From NCBI GenBank assembly GCA_965208015.1, contig OZ242309.1, forward strand, positions 1 to 64,000: 64,000 bases of DNA. The letters are read 5' to 3'. Position numbers and translations under genes: made by a program. The notes beneath the pieces were generated by a model, which ran no database searches, was not told where the DNA came from, and saw only the letters and a program-made list of their open reading frames with translations. Shown piece by piece: positions 23,535-31,075 of this stretch. The DNA comes from Bin87 sp965208015 (GTDB lineage Bacteria > Chloroflexota > Dehalococcoidia > Lucifugimonadales > UBA3495). How positions within the stretch are numbered: the stretch's first letter is position 1; each line of letters begins with the position of its first letter.

Positions 23535-24938
23535 GTGTCCGATGAACACGAGGAACTGGAGCCCGGCGAATTCCGCCGGATGATGGAGGGGGTGGGCCGG
23601 GAGGAAATGCTGCGGATGGTCGCGCGCCTGACCAGGGACATCGAGGAGAACCCGGAGGACGCCAGGGCCTTCTCCGCCCGGGGCTGGCTGTACGGCGAGT
23701 TGGGGGACTTCCGCAGGGCGGTGGAGGACAACGGCCGGGTCATGGAATTGGACCCGGGAGACGTCAGCGCCTACCTGAACCGGGCCCACGCCCACTCCGA
23801 ACTGGAGGACTACCGGGCCGCCATCGAGGACTACGACGCCGCCATCCGGCTGGCGCCCGGCGACGCGGTGGCCCACTACTGCCGTGGCGCGTGTTACGCC
23901 GAGCTGGGCAACCTGGGCGGGGCGGTGAGCGACTTTGACGTGGCCATCCTGCTGGACCCGGATGACGCCGCCGCCTACTACAATCGGGGACTGACCTACG
24001 GCGAGCTCGGCAACCATCTCCAATCTGTGGAGGACATGAGCCGGGCCATCGAGTTGGAGCCGGACCTGCCGGAGGCCCACTACTTCCGGGGGATGGCCTA
24101 CCGCGACCTGGGAGAGACAGAGCGGGCCATCCTGGATTTTGACGCGGCCCTGGAGTTGGAGGAGAACTACGGGCTGGCCCGCTACGCCCGGGGCATCAGC
24201 AAGCTGAACCTGGAGAGGTTCCAGGAAGCGCTCATCGACTTTGACGCCGCGCTCGACCTGAACCCGGGCAACGTCGGGGCGCTGCGGGGCAAGGGAGTGG
24301 CCCTGGGCAGCCTGGGACGTTACGACGAGGCAATGGAGCCATTGAACCGCTCCCTGGAGCTGGAACCGGACAGCGCGGAGACTTTGGCGGCCAGGGGCCT
24401 GAACCGCGCCAGCCTGGAGGAGTACGAACTGGCCATCGAGGACTACACGCGCGTGATCGCCCTGGACTCCGGCGACCTGCGGGTACTGTACAGCCGGGGC
24501 ACGTCCCTGATGCGGCTGGGCCGGTACGAGGAGGCCATCGAGGACTTCGACGCCATCATCGAGTTGGACCCGGACAACGTGGGGGCATTTCTGGCCCGGG
24601 GCTTTGCCCACGCGGAGTTGGGAGATTACCGGGAGGCCATCCGGGACTGCGACCGGCTGGTGGAGCTGTCGCCGGACGATCCGGCGGCGTACCACGCCCG
24701 GGGATACGCCTACGCGGAGATGGGGGCGCGTCATCCGGCGGTGGAGGACTTCGGGAGGGCGGTGGCCCTGAACCCGGAGGACGTTGATTCGCGGCGCAAT
24801 CGGGCGACCCTATACCGGGAGATGGGCCAGCCGGGGAAGGCCATCGCGGACTACGACGAAATTATCCGGCTCCGTCCTGGCGATTCATGGGCCCTCCGGG
24901 AACGACGCCGGGCCATGGAGGAGGCGGAGATACGCTGA
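23535..24938 (+). CDS. Tetratricopeptide-repeat protein (467 aa)
   Basis: After a short acidic N-terminus the protein is about a dozen 34-residue TPR units, with repeated cores such as A-Y-x-N-R-G-x-x-Y-x-E-L-G and AI-x-D-(Y/F)-D-x-(A/V)-I-x-L-x-P. TPR stacks form a superhelix that binds peptides or partner proteins; the ligand here is unknown. There is no signal peptide or membrane segment, so it is probably cytoplasmic. I prefer the GTG at 23535 (GGAGGAAAGGAG upstream) to a GTG at 23466 with no clear ribosome site. Strongly acidic composition is typical of this repeat type. Confidence 0.88.
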   Translation: MSDEHEELEPGEFRRMMEGVGREEMLRMVARLTRDIEENPEDARAFSARGWLYGELGDFRRAVEDNGRVMELDPGDVSAYLNRAHAHSELEDYRAAIEDYDAAIRLAPGDAVAHYCRGACYAELGNLGGAVSDFDVAILLDPDDAAAYYNRGLTYGELGNHLQSVEDMSRAIELEPDLPEAHYFRGMAYRDLGETERAILDFDAALELEENYGLARYARGISKLNLERFQEALIDFDAALDLNPGNVGALRGKGVALGSLGRYDEAMEPLNRSLELEPDSAETLAARGLNRASLEEYELAIEDYTRVIALDSGDLRVLYSRGTSLMRLGRYEEAIEDFDAIIELDPDNVGAFLARGFAHAELGDYREAIRDCDRLVELSPDDPAAYHARGYAYAEMGARHPAVEDFGRAVALNPEDVDSRRNRATLYREMGQPGKAIADYDEIIRLRPGDSWALRERRRAMEEAEIR

Positions 24939-25125
24939 GCCGGCAGCGGGAAGTTGCGCCCGTCCATAGCCGGCTTCAAGTGAGTTGAAGAGGGCATTTT
25001 TACGCTATCCCACGGTTACCCCAATTTGGCAGGACGCCCACAAACTCCGCTCCTGACGGAACCGGCCACAATTGGCAGGCAAGGGTATCTGGGTCATGGC
25101 TCCTGTGCGTGATGAGGAGGTATTG

Positions 25126-25434
25126 ATGGACTTGCTGTTGTTCGGGGTTTGGCCGATTATGCTCACCCTGCTGGTCTGCTCTTTCGCGGCCTGGTTGTTG
25201 CCCAGAGTGCATATCTTGGTGGGTGCTGGCGTGGGCCTGCTGATGGGAATGGTGAACATGTGGGCCGGGATGTTGGGAGTTATGATGGCGGTCAAATGGA
25301 ACCCCACGGGACAAGAACTGGGAGCCGCCGTCGTTGGTTCCACGGTTGCGGTTTTCCTCGGTTGTTGCATTCCGGTAGCAGGCATGTGGCTCTATGGCTG
25401 GCTCAAGCTGAACAGAGGCAGGATTGGCCAATAG
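25126..25434 (+). CDS. Small membrane protein (102 aa)
   Basis: The ATG at 25126 follows GAGGAGG. The product has three hydrophobic helices: residues about 4-24 (FGVWPIMLTLLVCSFAAWLL), 28-53 (ILVGAGVGLLMGMVNMWAGM), and 68-92 (GAAVVGSTVAVFLGCCIPVA). A short basic tail follows. It has no recognised family. A hairpin terminator lies 58 bases downstream. Confidence 0.65.
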   Translation: MDLLLFGVWPIMLTLLVCSFAAWLLPRVHILVGAGVGLLMGMVNMWAGMLGVMMAVKWNPTGQELGAAVVGSTVAVFLGCCIPVAGMWLYGWLKLNRGRIGQ

Positions 25435-25491
25435 TTTATTTCGTAAACACGCCCAAGTTGGGACTGGAGAGTCCAAACCCGGGAAGAAAAG

Positions 25492-25526
25492 GGGAAAGCC
25501 GCCGTCGACTCAGCGGCGGCTTTCCC
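25492..25526. terminator. Hairpin terminator between convergent genes
   Basis: Perfect 13-bp stem GGGAAAGCCGCCG / CGGCGGCTTTCCC around a 9-base loop, followed on the plus strand by CTCTT. It sits between the plus-strand membrane protein and the minus-strand triple-XRE gene, which converge here, so it could serve both. The T-run is weak. Confidence 0.6.
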
Positions 25527-25568
25527 TCTTGTGTGTTGGCGCGCCAGGTGGGTCGCGCCCAGGGTCAG

Positions 25569-26561
25569 CTAATCGGAGCCCCCTTGGGGCTGCTTGAGCA
25601 TGGCGGAGCAGCCCCGCTCGTCCACGACATGGTTCACGGAGACCCGCCCGTGGCTGTCGTAGCCGGTGGTGTAGGCGAATTCGACCTCGGCGCCCCAGGG
25701 AACCCGGCCGCCGACCCGGATGGTCCCGTCGCCGGGCTTGCCGTTACTCCGTGGCCCTCCGGCGCCCTTGATCACCACGCCGTTGCGCCCGTCCTTCTTC
25801 CACGCCATGACCTTCAGCTCCACCGGGGCCACCAGTTCCGCCGGCGAGGGCGCGAACAATACCTGGTGCAGCCGCCGGAGCACGTCCCCCGAGGGAGTGC
25901 GCTTGCCGTTCATGACCTGGGAGAGCATCCCATTGCTGATGCCCGCCCGGCGGGCCGTCTCGTTCTGGCTCCACCCGTGGGCGTCCATCCGTTCCCACAG
26001 GGCGTTGGGGTCAATGGCGGGGCACTGAGCGGCCTCGATCTTCACCGGAGCGTCCAGGACCGACTCCATCCGGGCCTGGGCTGCTGGGCTGAGATTGCGC
26101 TGCCCCCGGCTGACCTGCACCACGTAGCCGTAGGTCAGTCCCGTACGGTCCGCCACCTGTCGCAGCGTCATCCCACGTTCCCGGGCTCGCTCACGTAGGT
26201 AGGTGCTTTCACCGCCGCGGACCACGCCACCCTGCCGGTGGACGACGCCCTGGGGAGGCACCTCGCCCAAGACGGCCTGGATCTTGCCGCGCATGTAGGG
26301 TGTTAGGGCCTTCTTGCCCCTGGCGACCTGGGACAGGTGGGAGGGACCGACACCCATCAGGGCGGCCAGTTCCTTGATGTTGAGGCCGCGCTCCCTGGCG
26401 GCGACGGTCAGGTGGGACTCGGCCCGGGCGGCGACGGCGCTGGCGTCGTTGGCGCCGGAGTCGAGAATCTGCCCTTGTGTCTTGGGATTGTCCTTAACGT
26501 TGGCGTTGTAGTGGATATCGGCGTTGGCATCGATGGTGATACTGGCGCTGTTGGCGATCAT
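25569..26561 (-). CDS. Regulator with three XRE helix-turn-helix domains
   Basis: The ATG at 26561 follows GGAGGAAC. The 330-residue protein carries three successive Cro/C1-type helix-turn-helix domains. They are near residues 52-95 (IKELAALMGVGPSHLSQV), 115-165 (LRQVADRTGLTYGYVVQV) and 180-235 (QNETARRAGISNGMLSQV). A roughly 90-residue beta-rich C-terminal domain of unknown type follows. Most XRE regulators have one HTH per chain, so three suggests binding to a multipart operator or covalent mimicry of a dimer. A perfect 21-bp-arm inverted repeat lies 22 bases upstream of its start, and it borders the 1.2-kb control region of the conjugative segment. A role as master repressor of the element is inferred. 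Confidence 0.82.
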   Translation of the reverse strand: MIANSASITIDANADIHYNANVKDNPKTQGQILDSGANDASAVAARAESHLTVAARERGLNIKELAALMGVGPSHLSQVARGKKALTPYMRGKIQAVLGEVPPQGVVHRQGGVVRGGESTYLRERARERGMTLRQVADRTGLTYGYVVQVSRGQRNLSPAAQARMESVLDAPVKIEAAQCPAIDPNALWERMDAHGWSQNETARRAGISNGMLSQVMNGKRTPSGDVLRRLHQVLFAPSPAELVAPVELKVMAWKKDGRNGVVIKGAGGPRSNGKPGDGTIRVGGRVPWGAEVEFAYTTGYDSHGRVSVNHVVDERGCSAMLKQPQGGSD

Positions 26562-26582
26562 GTTCGTTCCTCCGAAACGCAG

Positions 26583-26628
26583 CGAGCGGGGCCGCCCCTT
26601 TCCCGTCGGAAAGGGGCGGCCCCGCTCG
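26583..26628. promoter_or_regulatory. Perfect inverted repeat, 21-bp arms, 4-base loop
   Basis: The arm at 26583-26603 begins CGAGCGGGGCCGCCCC and the arm at 26608-26628 is its exact complement; the loop is CGTC. There is no T-run on either strand, so it is not a typical terminator. It precedes the ribosome site of the triple-XRE gene and could be its operator, a leader hairpin, or part of an origin. Confidence 0.75.
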
Positions 26629-27430
26629 TGTGCAAACTTGAATTTGTCGTGGGTTGGTTTGTCAGCGGCGGCTAAGTGAGCCGCCGCCCGCCGAGGCGGG
26701 CCGCCGTCCCCCACGGGGAGGGCGACGGGCTTGGGGTTGCCGAGACCTCCCTGAATCAGGTCATGCCGAATGCCGCTGGCGCACGGCGCGGCGTGGACGC
26801 AATGCTCCCCAGGGTCTGACGAAGCCCGGCTCTTCGCCGTGCTGACGCCCCGCGAGAGGCGCAGTCCGGCCAGGGATTCGAATGGCGGAAACGGGTAGTT
26901 GGGGGATGGAGGGCGCGCACGGGCCGGCCGGCTGTCGCGTCATTGGCGAGCCGCCCGGGGGAAGCCGCGTGGCAGCAACGAGCGCCCGGCACGTCGCCGG
27001 GGAGTGACCGGCCGGGACAAGTGGCAGCGGCGGTGGCTGCCGTGGTTGGGCAGCTACGCCGCAGCGTTGCAGAGCGCGCCGGAGCCGTTCGGTCGCTCCG
27101 GCGGCAGTGTGAGATTCAGGCGAAGGGCGTCAGCCGCTCCGCCAGTGAAACCGTGTGATTAGGAAAATCCGGGATGCCGTGATGTTTCGGTATGCCACCT
27201 CCTTGACGATGTGGGTGTTGAAGTTGGCCAGGACAACTCTGCCCCGGCTGGGTTAGATTTCCGGCTGGGGCGCTGCGAGCGGTACCCGCAGACGCCACAG
27301 CCTGGGTTGGGAACGGAGCGGGATCAATCGCACCGCACCCTCCGTCCGTTGGCAGGAGCGATCAACTCCGGCCAGCGGACGGGCGCCCAGCAACCGGGAG
27401 GGATCAGCTCCCGATCGCTGAACGGCGTCC

Positions 27431-27541
27431 GGCGGAAGAAGGACTTGAACACTCCAGCCGCCGGACTGCCCAACGGGAGAAGGGCTTGACACTCCAACCC
27501 GTTGGACCGGACCGGGGAAGAAGGGATTGAGCACTCCAACC
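27431..27541. repeat. Three iteron-like repeats, period about 40 bp
   Basis: Three imperfect copies of GAAGAAGG-(4)-GA-CACTCCA-(A/G)-CC begin near 27435, 27476 and 27516. Two more degenerate relatives may lie just upstream near 27355 and 27400. The unit is too short and variable for CRISPR and there are no cas genes. Spaced repeats of this kind commonly serve as binding sites for replication or regulatory proteins. Confidence 0.5.
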
Positions 27542-27780
27542 ACCGGCCCGCGCTGCTTGCAGAGAGCTACGTCAAATCCGCAGCGGCAGCGCATTCCCTC
27601 GTGAGCGACTTGCGTCCAGCCCCGGCTTGAGGGAGAAGCCCCAGGTTTCTACGGCGGGAAACGCTGGAAAAGCCTGACAACGCAGCTATTGTCGGCCTTC
27701 CGGACGCCCCTGGGTAGGCCGTGCGCGCCCCACCGGGCAAGTGTTAACCGGACTGGAACCGGCCCTTTCAGGGCAGCTAT

Positions 27781-28629
27781 CTACCTGTGCAACAGCCGTA
27801 GTGCCAGCGCCAGCGCCCGGAGCGGCCACCGCAGCCGTTCCCGGCGCCTCAAGGCCCGGCGGGTTTCCGCCAGGGTGGTCCTTCGCCAGTTGGTCTGGTT
27901 GTTGCGGTTCAGGCCCGTGAGGGGATAGTCCTGCGGGGGCAGGGTCAGGCCGTGGTCATCCAAAAGCGCCAGTTCCACGGTCATGAGCCATTCCTCGTCG
28001 CGCAGCCAGCCCAGGCCCTTCCCCCGGTCGGGATGGCTTTCCCGCAGTTCCCGCCACTCCCGGATCAGGGGCCAGGCGTCGCCGAAGACCTGCTCGTCGT
28101 CAGCGGCGGGTTCCAGGGTGGCCAGTTCGGGGAACTCGCGGCGCGGCGGACGTGGCGGACGCGGCGGGGAAGGCGGCTGGGCCGGACTGACGAAAGACGT
28201 TGACTCCGGAGTCCCCTTCACGCCGTCCCCTTGCGCCAGCTTTCCCTCGATGCTTCGCAATGCCTGGCCGTGTTCATTCCTGAGCTCCTCAACCTCCCCG
28301 TGGACGGTCGCCAGGCCCCTGGTGGACGCCTCGGCCAGTTCCTCCACTCTCTCCAGCCGCCCGGTCAACAGGTCGTTGCGTTCCAGTTGTTCCTTGGCCG
28401 GCGACCCGGCGCCTTCCAGGAGGGCCTTCTCCAGCGCGCCCCGCATCCTGCGGGACAACCGCCCGGTCTCCAAAGCCGCCGAAAGCGTGCGGTAGTTCAC
28501 GCCCAGGTCTTTGGCAACCCGCATCACGCCCCTGCTCCGGACCATCTCGGTCATGAGGACCGTCAGTTGCAGGTGCTGCAGGTCCTCCACGCTGCGGCTT
28601 TCTTCGAAGATCGGTTCCCGGTCGCTCAT
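27781..28629 (-). CDS. HTH and coiled-coil protein beside the transfer operon (282 aa)
   Basis: The ATG at 28629 follows GGAGGAAAA. The N-terminus has a helix-turn-helix-like segment (VMRVAKDLGVNYRTLSAAL, about residues 38-56). A charged helical stretch likely to form a coiled coil follows (about 85-145, LERVEELAEASTRGLATVHG), then a proline-rich linker (PPSPPRPPRPPRR). The C-terminal domain of about 100 residues ends in an arginine-rich helix (TRRALRRRERLRWPLRALAL). It is transcribed divergently from the conjugation operon across a shared 405-base region with repeated dyads, so I infer that it regulates the operon and itself. The C-terminal domain is unfamiliar. Confidence 0.68.
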   Translation of the reverse strand: MSDREPIFEESRSVEDLQHLQLTVLMTEMVRSRGVMRVAKDLGVNYRTLSAALETGRLSRRMRGALEKALLEGAGSPAKEQLERNDLLTGRLERVEELAEASTRGLATVHGEVEELRNEHGQALRSIEGKLAQGDGVKGTPESTSFVSPAQPPSPPRPPRPPRREFPELATLEPAADDEQVFGDAWPLIREWRELRESHPDRGKGLGWLRDEEWLMTVELALLDDHGLTLPPQDYPLTGLNRNNQTNWRRTTLAETRRALRRRERLRWPLRALALALRLLHR

Positions 28630-29034
28630 GTTTTCCTCCTCGCCGATGCCGACTTGTAAAAGTGCAACTTTCCAACGGGGCCAATGCAACCGGCGGGCGG
28701 CTTCGACGCTTGCAGAAGTGCAAGTTTCACCCAGGGAGTATGCAACGGCCCGTTGGAACGGGTCCTTACGAAAACCGTTAACACGAAAAGTCCGATAGGG
28801 GGCCGATTTCCCCAGGTTCCAGGTTCAAAACGAGCTGACTTGCATTTCCGCCGCCGGACGCGACTCCTGTACACCCCAATGACACCACGAGAGGGGCCGC
28901 TGATGTAAGGCCCTGCGCGCCCCCACAGGAAGGTGGGGGCGTGGGCGAGGTTATGCGGCGGGCTTTGATTGTTCACACTCTCTGGCGGCGCCGGCGAAGA
29001 GACCGGCGACCCCGACACCAGGGAGGTGAACGAA
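28630..29034. promoter_or_regulatory. Divergent promoter region with operator-like direct repeats
   Basis: Two related segments 56 bases apart (starting about 28653 and 28709) each contain a dyad, TTGTA-AAAG-TGCAA and CTTGCA-GAAG-TGCAAG, followed by an ATGCAAC box. They lie 25-120 bases from the HTH gene start and upstream of the transfer operon. A 9-bp hairpin CGCCCCCAC / GTGGGGGCG at about 28918-28941 lies in the operon leader and may attenuate it. I could not assign clear -35 and -10 boxes. Confidence 0.55.
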
Positions 29035-29646
29035 TTGACCCAGGCAAGCAGACCCAGGCTCGTCCGGCGGGCGATGATGGCGGCGGCGGCGCTGCTGTCA
29101 GCCGCCGTCGTCGCCCTTCCCGCCAGCGGCGCGGCCCTGGCCCAGGCACCGCCGCAGAACGGCGACGACCTGCAACTGGTCAACCGGGACCGGCAGATGG
29201 TGGAGCGCAAGAAGGACGGCGACTTCGTGGCCCGGCCTGTCTTCAGCCGCCAACTCAGCGTCCTCCACTACTCCATCCGCCACCCGGACACCGGGGACTG
29301 GCTCACCAACACCTACCGGGTGCAGGGCGGGGAGAAAAAGCTGGCCGAGGGCTGGGAGTACACCTTCGAGTACCCGGCCCTCGCCGAACACCCCGACCTC
29401 CACCCGGAGCAAGCCTTCCTGCTGGTGCTGGCCGTCCCCCGCCAGGGCGGCGGCGACCACCACGTCTTTCACGCGTTGATACCCGTCCACCAGCCGAGGG
29501 GTCTGTGGGACAAGGTTCTGGGCGCCCTGGACCCGGACCGCTGGGCCCGGGCCGCCGCCCGCTGGGTGATCCAGGGCGTCCACGGGACGTTGTGTGGCGT
29601 GGTGGAGGGAATCACCCAGACCCAGATCGCCGAGTGCGAGGGGTAG
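29035..29646 (+). CDS. Secreted protein, first gene of the type IV secretion operon
   Basis: I chose the TTG at 29035 because GGAGGT lies seven bases upstream; a GTG at 29026 overlaps that site. The 203-residue product has a clear signal peptide (RRAMMAAAALLSAAVVALP, ending near ALAQA). It then has a soluble beta-rich domain and a C-terminal amphipathic stretch (WARAAARWVIQGVHGTL). It matches no family that I know. Its position at the head of a VirB-like operon and its export suggest an extracellular or cell-surface part of the transfer apparatus. Confidence 0.75.
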   Translation: MTQASRPRLVRRAMMAAAALLSAAVVALPASGAALAQAPPQNGDDLQLVNRDRQMVERKKDGDFVARPVFSRQLSVLHYSIRHPDTGDWLTNTYRVQGGEKKLAEGWEYTFEYPALAEHPDLHPEQAFLLVLAVPRQGGGDHHVFHALIPVHQPRGLWDKVLGALDPDRWARAAARWVIQGVHGTLCGVVEGITQTQIAECEG

Positions 29647-29650
29647 CGGC

Positions 29651-30625
29651 ATGAGCGACATCCTCACCGGCACGCCCCCGGAACTCACCTACCTGCATCC
29701 CGTGGTGAGGCTGGCCTGGATGACCGTCTGGGCCGTCACCTCGGCGGCGTTGGCGGCGATCCTGGGCTGGATGGGGCTGAGCTTCATCGTCCAGGAGCAT
29801 CTCGGAAGGCATCAATCGAGCTGGCGGGAGATGGTGCCCCGGCTGGTGCTGGGCCTGACCGCCGCCGCGTCGTCCCTGTGGTGGTGCGCCCTGGTCATCG
29901 ACGTGGCCCACGCGGTATCGCAGTTCGTCGCCGCCTCCCTCAGCGTCACTCCAGGCGACCTGCTGCGGGCGCCCCTGTTCGCGCTCTTGGCGGCGGCGGA
30001 GACGGCCGCCCCGGGCCTGGCGGTGTTCATCGCCCTGCTCTACCTGGTCTTCGGCCTCTTCGTCCTCTACCTGCTGGTGCAGATGATCCTGCGGTTGGCC
30101 CTGATCGACATCCTGCTGGCCCTGGCGCCGATTGCGCTGGGGTTGTGGATCCTGCCCCACACCGCCGGTTGGGGCCGCCACTGGCTCAGGATGTTCCTGG
30201 TGACGGTGTTCCAGCAGGCGGTGCAGTTGATAGCGCTGGCCATGGGGTTCGCCTTCCTGGGGGAGTTCGCCCTGATCGGCGAGTTCGAGCCGGCCCAGGA
30301 CCTGGTGTGGAAGCTGCTGATGGCCATCGCCTTCATGTATCTGGCCGGGCGGGTGCCGTCCATGCTGGGGCAGCACGGCACCTTCGACGCCTGGCTGCAC
30401 ACCCTGTACTTCGGCATGTCGCTGCCCGGCCAGATGGTGCGCTCGGCAAGAGCCATCGGCCTGCTGGCCGGGGGCGCGGCGGGCGGACCGGCGGGAGCGG
30501 CGGCCGCTGCCGCCGCCGCGACAACCACCGCCGCCAACACCGGGGCCAACGCGGTGAACTCGGCGGCCCAGAACTCCACCCCGGCCGGCCAGGGCGGTCC
30601 CACGCCCCGCAGCCAGGGGCCGTAG
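29651..30625 (+). CDS. VirB6/TrbL-like polytopic membrane protein
   Basis: The ATG at 29651 lies four bases after the previous stop. The 324-residue protein has about seven hydrophobic helices between residues 20 and 240. A low-complexity Ala/Thr/Asn/Gly/Pro tail follows (GGPAGAAAAAAAATTTAANT). Many helices plus a disordered tail is typical of the VirB6/TrbL inner-membrane channel subunits of type IV secretion systems, whose sequences are poorly conserved. The assignment rests on topology and on neighbours (pilin-like, PrgI-like, VirB4, VirD4). Confidence 0.72.
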   Translation: MSDILTGTPPELTYLHPVVRLAWMTVWAVTSAALAAILGWMGLSFIVQEHLGRHQSSWREMVPRLVLGLTAAASSLWWCALVIDVAHAVSQFVAASLSVTPGDLLRAPLFALLAAAETAAPGLAVFIALLYLVFGLFVLYLLVQMILRLALIDILLALAPIALGLWILPHTAGWGRHWLRMFLVTVFQQAVQLIALAMGFAFLGEFALIGEFEPAQDLVWKLLMAIAFMYLAGRVPSMLGQHGTFDAWLHTLYFGMSLPGQMVRSARAIGLLAGGAAGGPAGAAAAAAAATTTAANTGANAVNSAAQNSTPAGQGGPTPRSQGP

Positions 30626-30783
30626 CAATCACAACAGGAACGACGACCACCGGCGCGGATGAACGTTCGCGTCGCCAAGAAACTAGCACACAACCGGGAG
30701 GTGCGCCGATGCGCCGGTAGCAAGGCGCCAATGCGCCGACGAATGGAAACACAGCCAACTAGAAATGGAAAAGGAGAACAAGA

Positions 30784-31065
30784 ATGTCAGACCTGACGCA
30801 AACGATTTCCAACCTGGTGGGCATCCTACTGGGGCTGGTGGGCGTGGTAGGGGTGGGCTACTTCATCTACGGGGCCTACCTCTACCTGACCGCCTCCGGC
30901 GCGCCCAACCAGATGGAGCGGGGCAAGACGGCCATGATGACCGCCTTGGCCGGCGTGGTGCTGGCCCTGGTGGCCTACGGAGTGGTGGAGCTGGTGATCA
31001 ACGCCGTGGCGGATCCGGGCGTGGACATCAAGAAACTGCCCGAGCCCGACAAGCCCGGCAAGTAG
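30784..31065 (+). CDS. VirB2/TrbC-like two-helix membrane protein (93 aa)
   Basis: The ATG at 30784 follows AAAGGAG. Two hydrophobic helices, near residues 8-37 (LVGILLGLVGVVGVGYFIYG) and 48-75 (MMTALAGVVLALVAYGVVEL), are joined by a short loop (SGAPNQMERGK) and followed by a Lys/Pro tail. This is the layout of VirB2/TrbC pilin subunits, although no cleavable signal peptide is obvious. A PrgI-like gene follows after ten bases. A similar protein with a signal peptide lies at 32692, so one may be a pilin and the other an accessory channel protein. Confidence 0.68.
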   Translation: MSDLTQTISNLVGILLGLVGVVGVGYFIYGAYLYLTASGAPNQMERGKTAMMTALAGVVLALVAYGVVELVINAVADPGVDIKKLPEPDKPGK

Positions 31066-31075
31066 GAGGGACAGC

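Larger units (their letters stand above)
26562..27780. other. 1.2-kb gene-free control region, candidate origin of transfer or replication
   Basis: I found no convincing gene, tRNA or known RNA family. The region holds the strong hairpin at 26583-26628, two smaller dyads near 26665-26700, a 9-bp stem with a 9-base loop at 27077-27103 (CGCCGGAGC / GCTCCGGCG), and three iteron-like repeats at 27431-27541. It lies between two element regulators and before the conjugation operon. This fits an origin or multi-operator region, but that function is inferred. Confidence 0.4.

Noticed and set aside
23421..24734. A minus-strand open frame of 437 codons
   Set aside because: Complement of the TPR gene; its own periodicity only reflects the TPR repeats on the other strand.
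26860..26900. Possible tRNA (TTCGAAT loop)
   Set aside because: The flanking bases do not form a T-stem and no acceptor or anticodon arm can be drawn on either strand.
27431..27541. Possible CRISPR array
   Set aside because: Only three imperfect units with about 13-base spacers, and no cas genes nearby.
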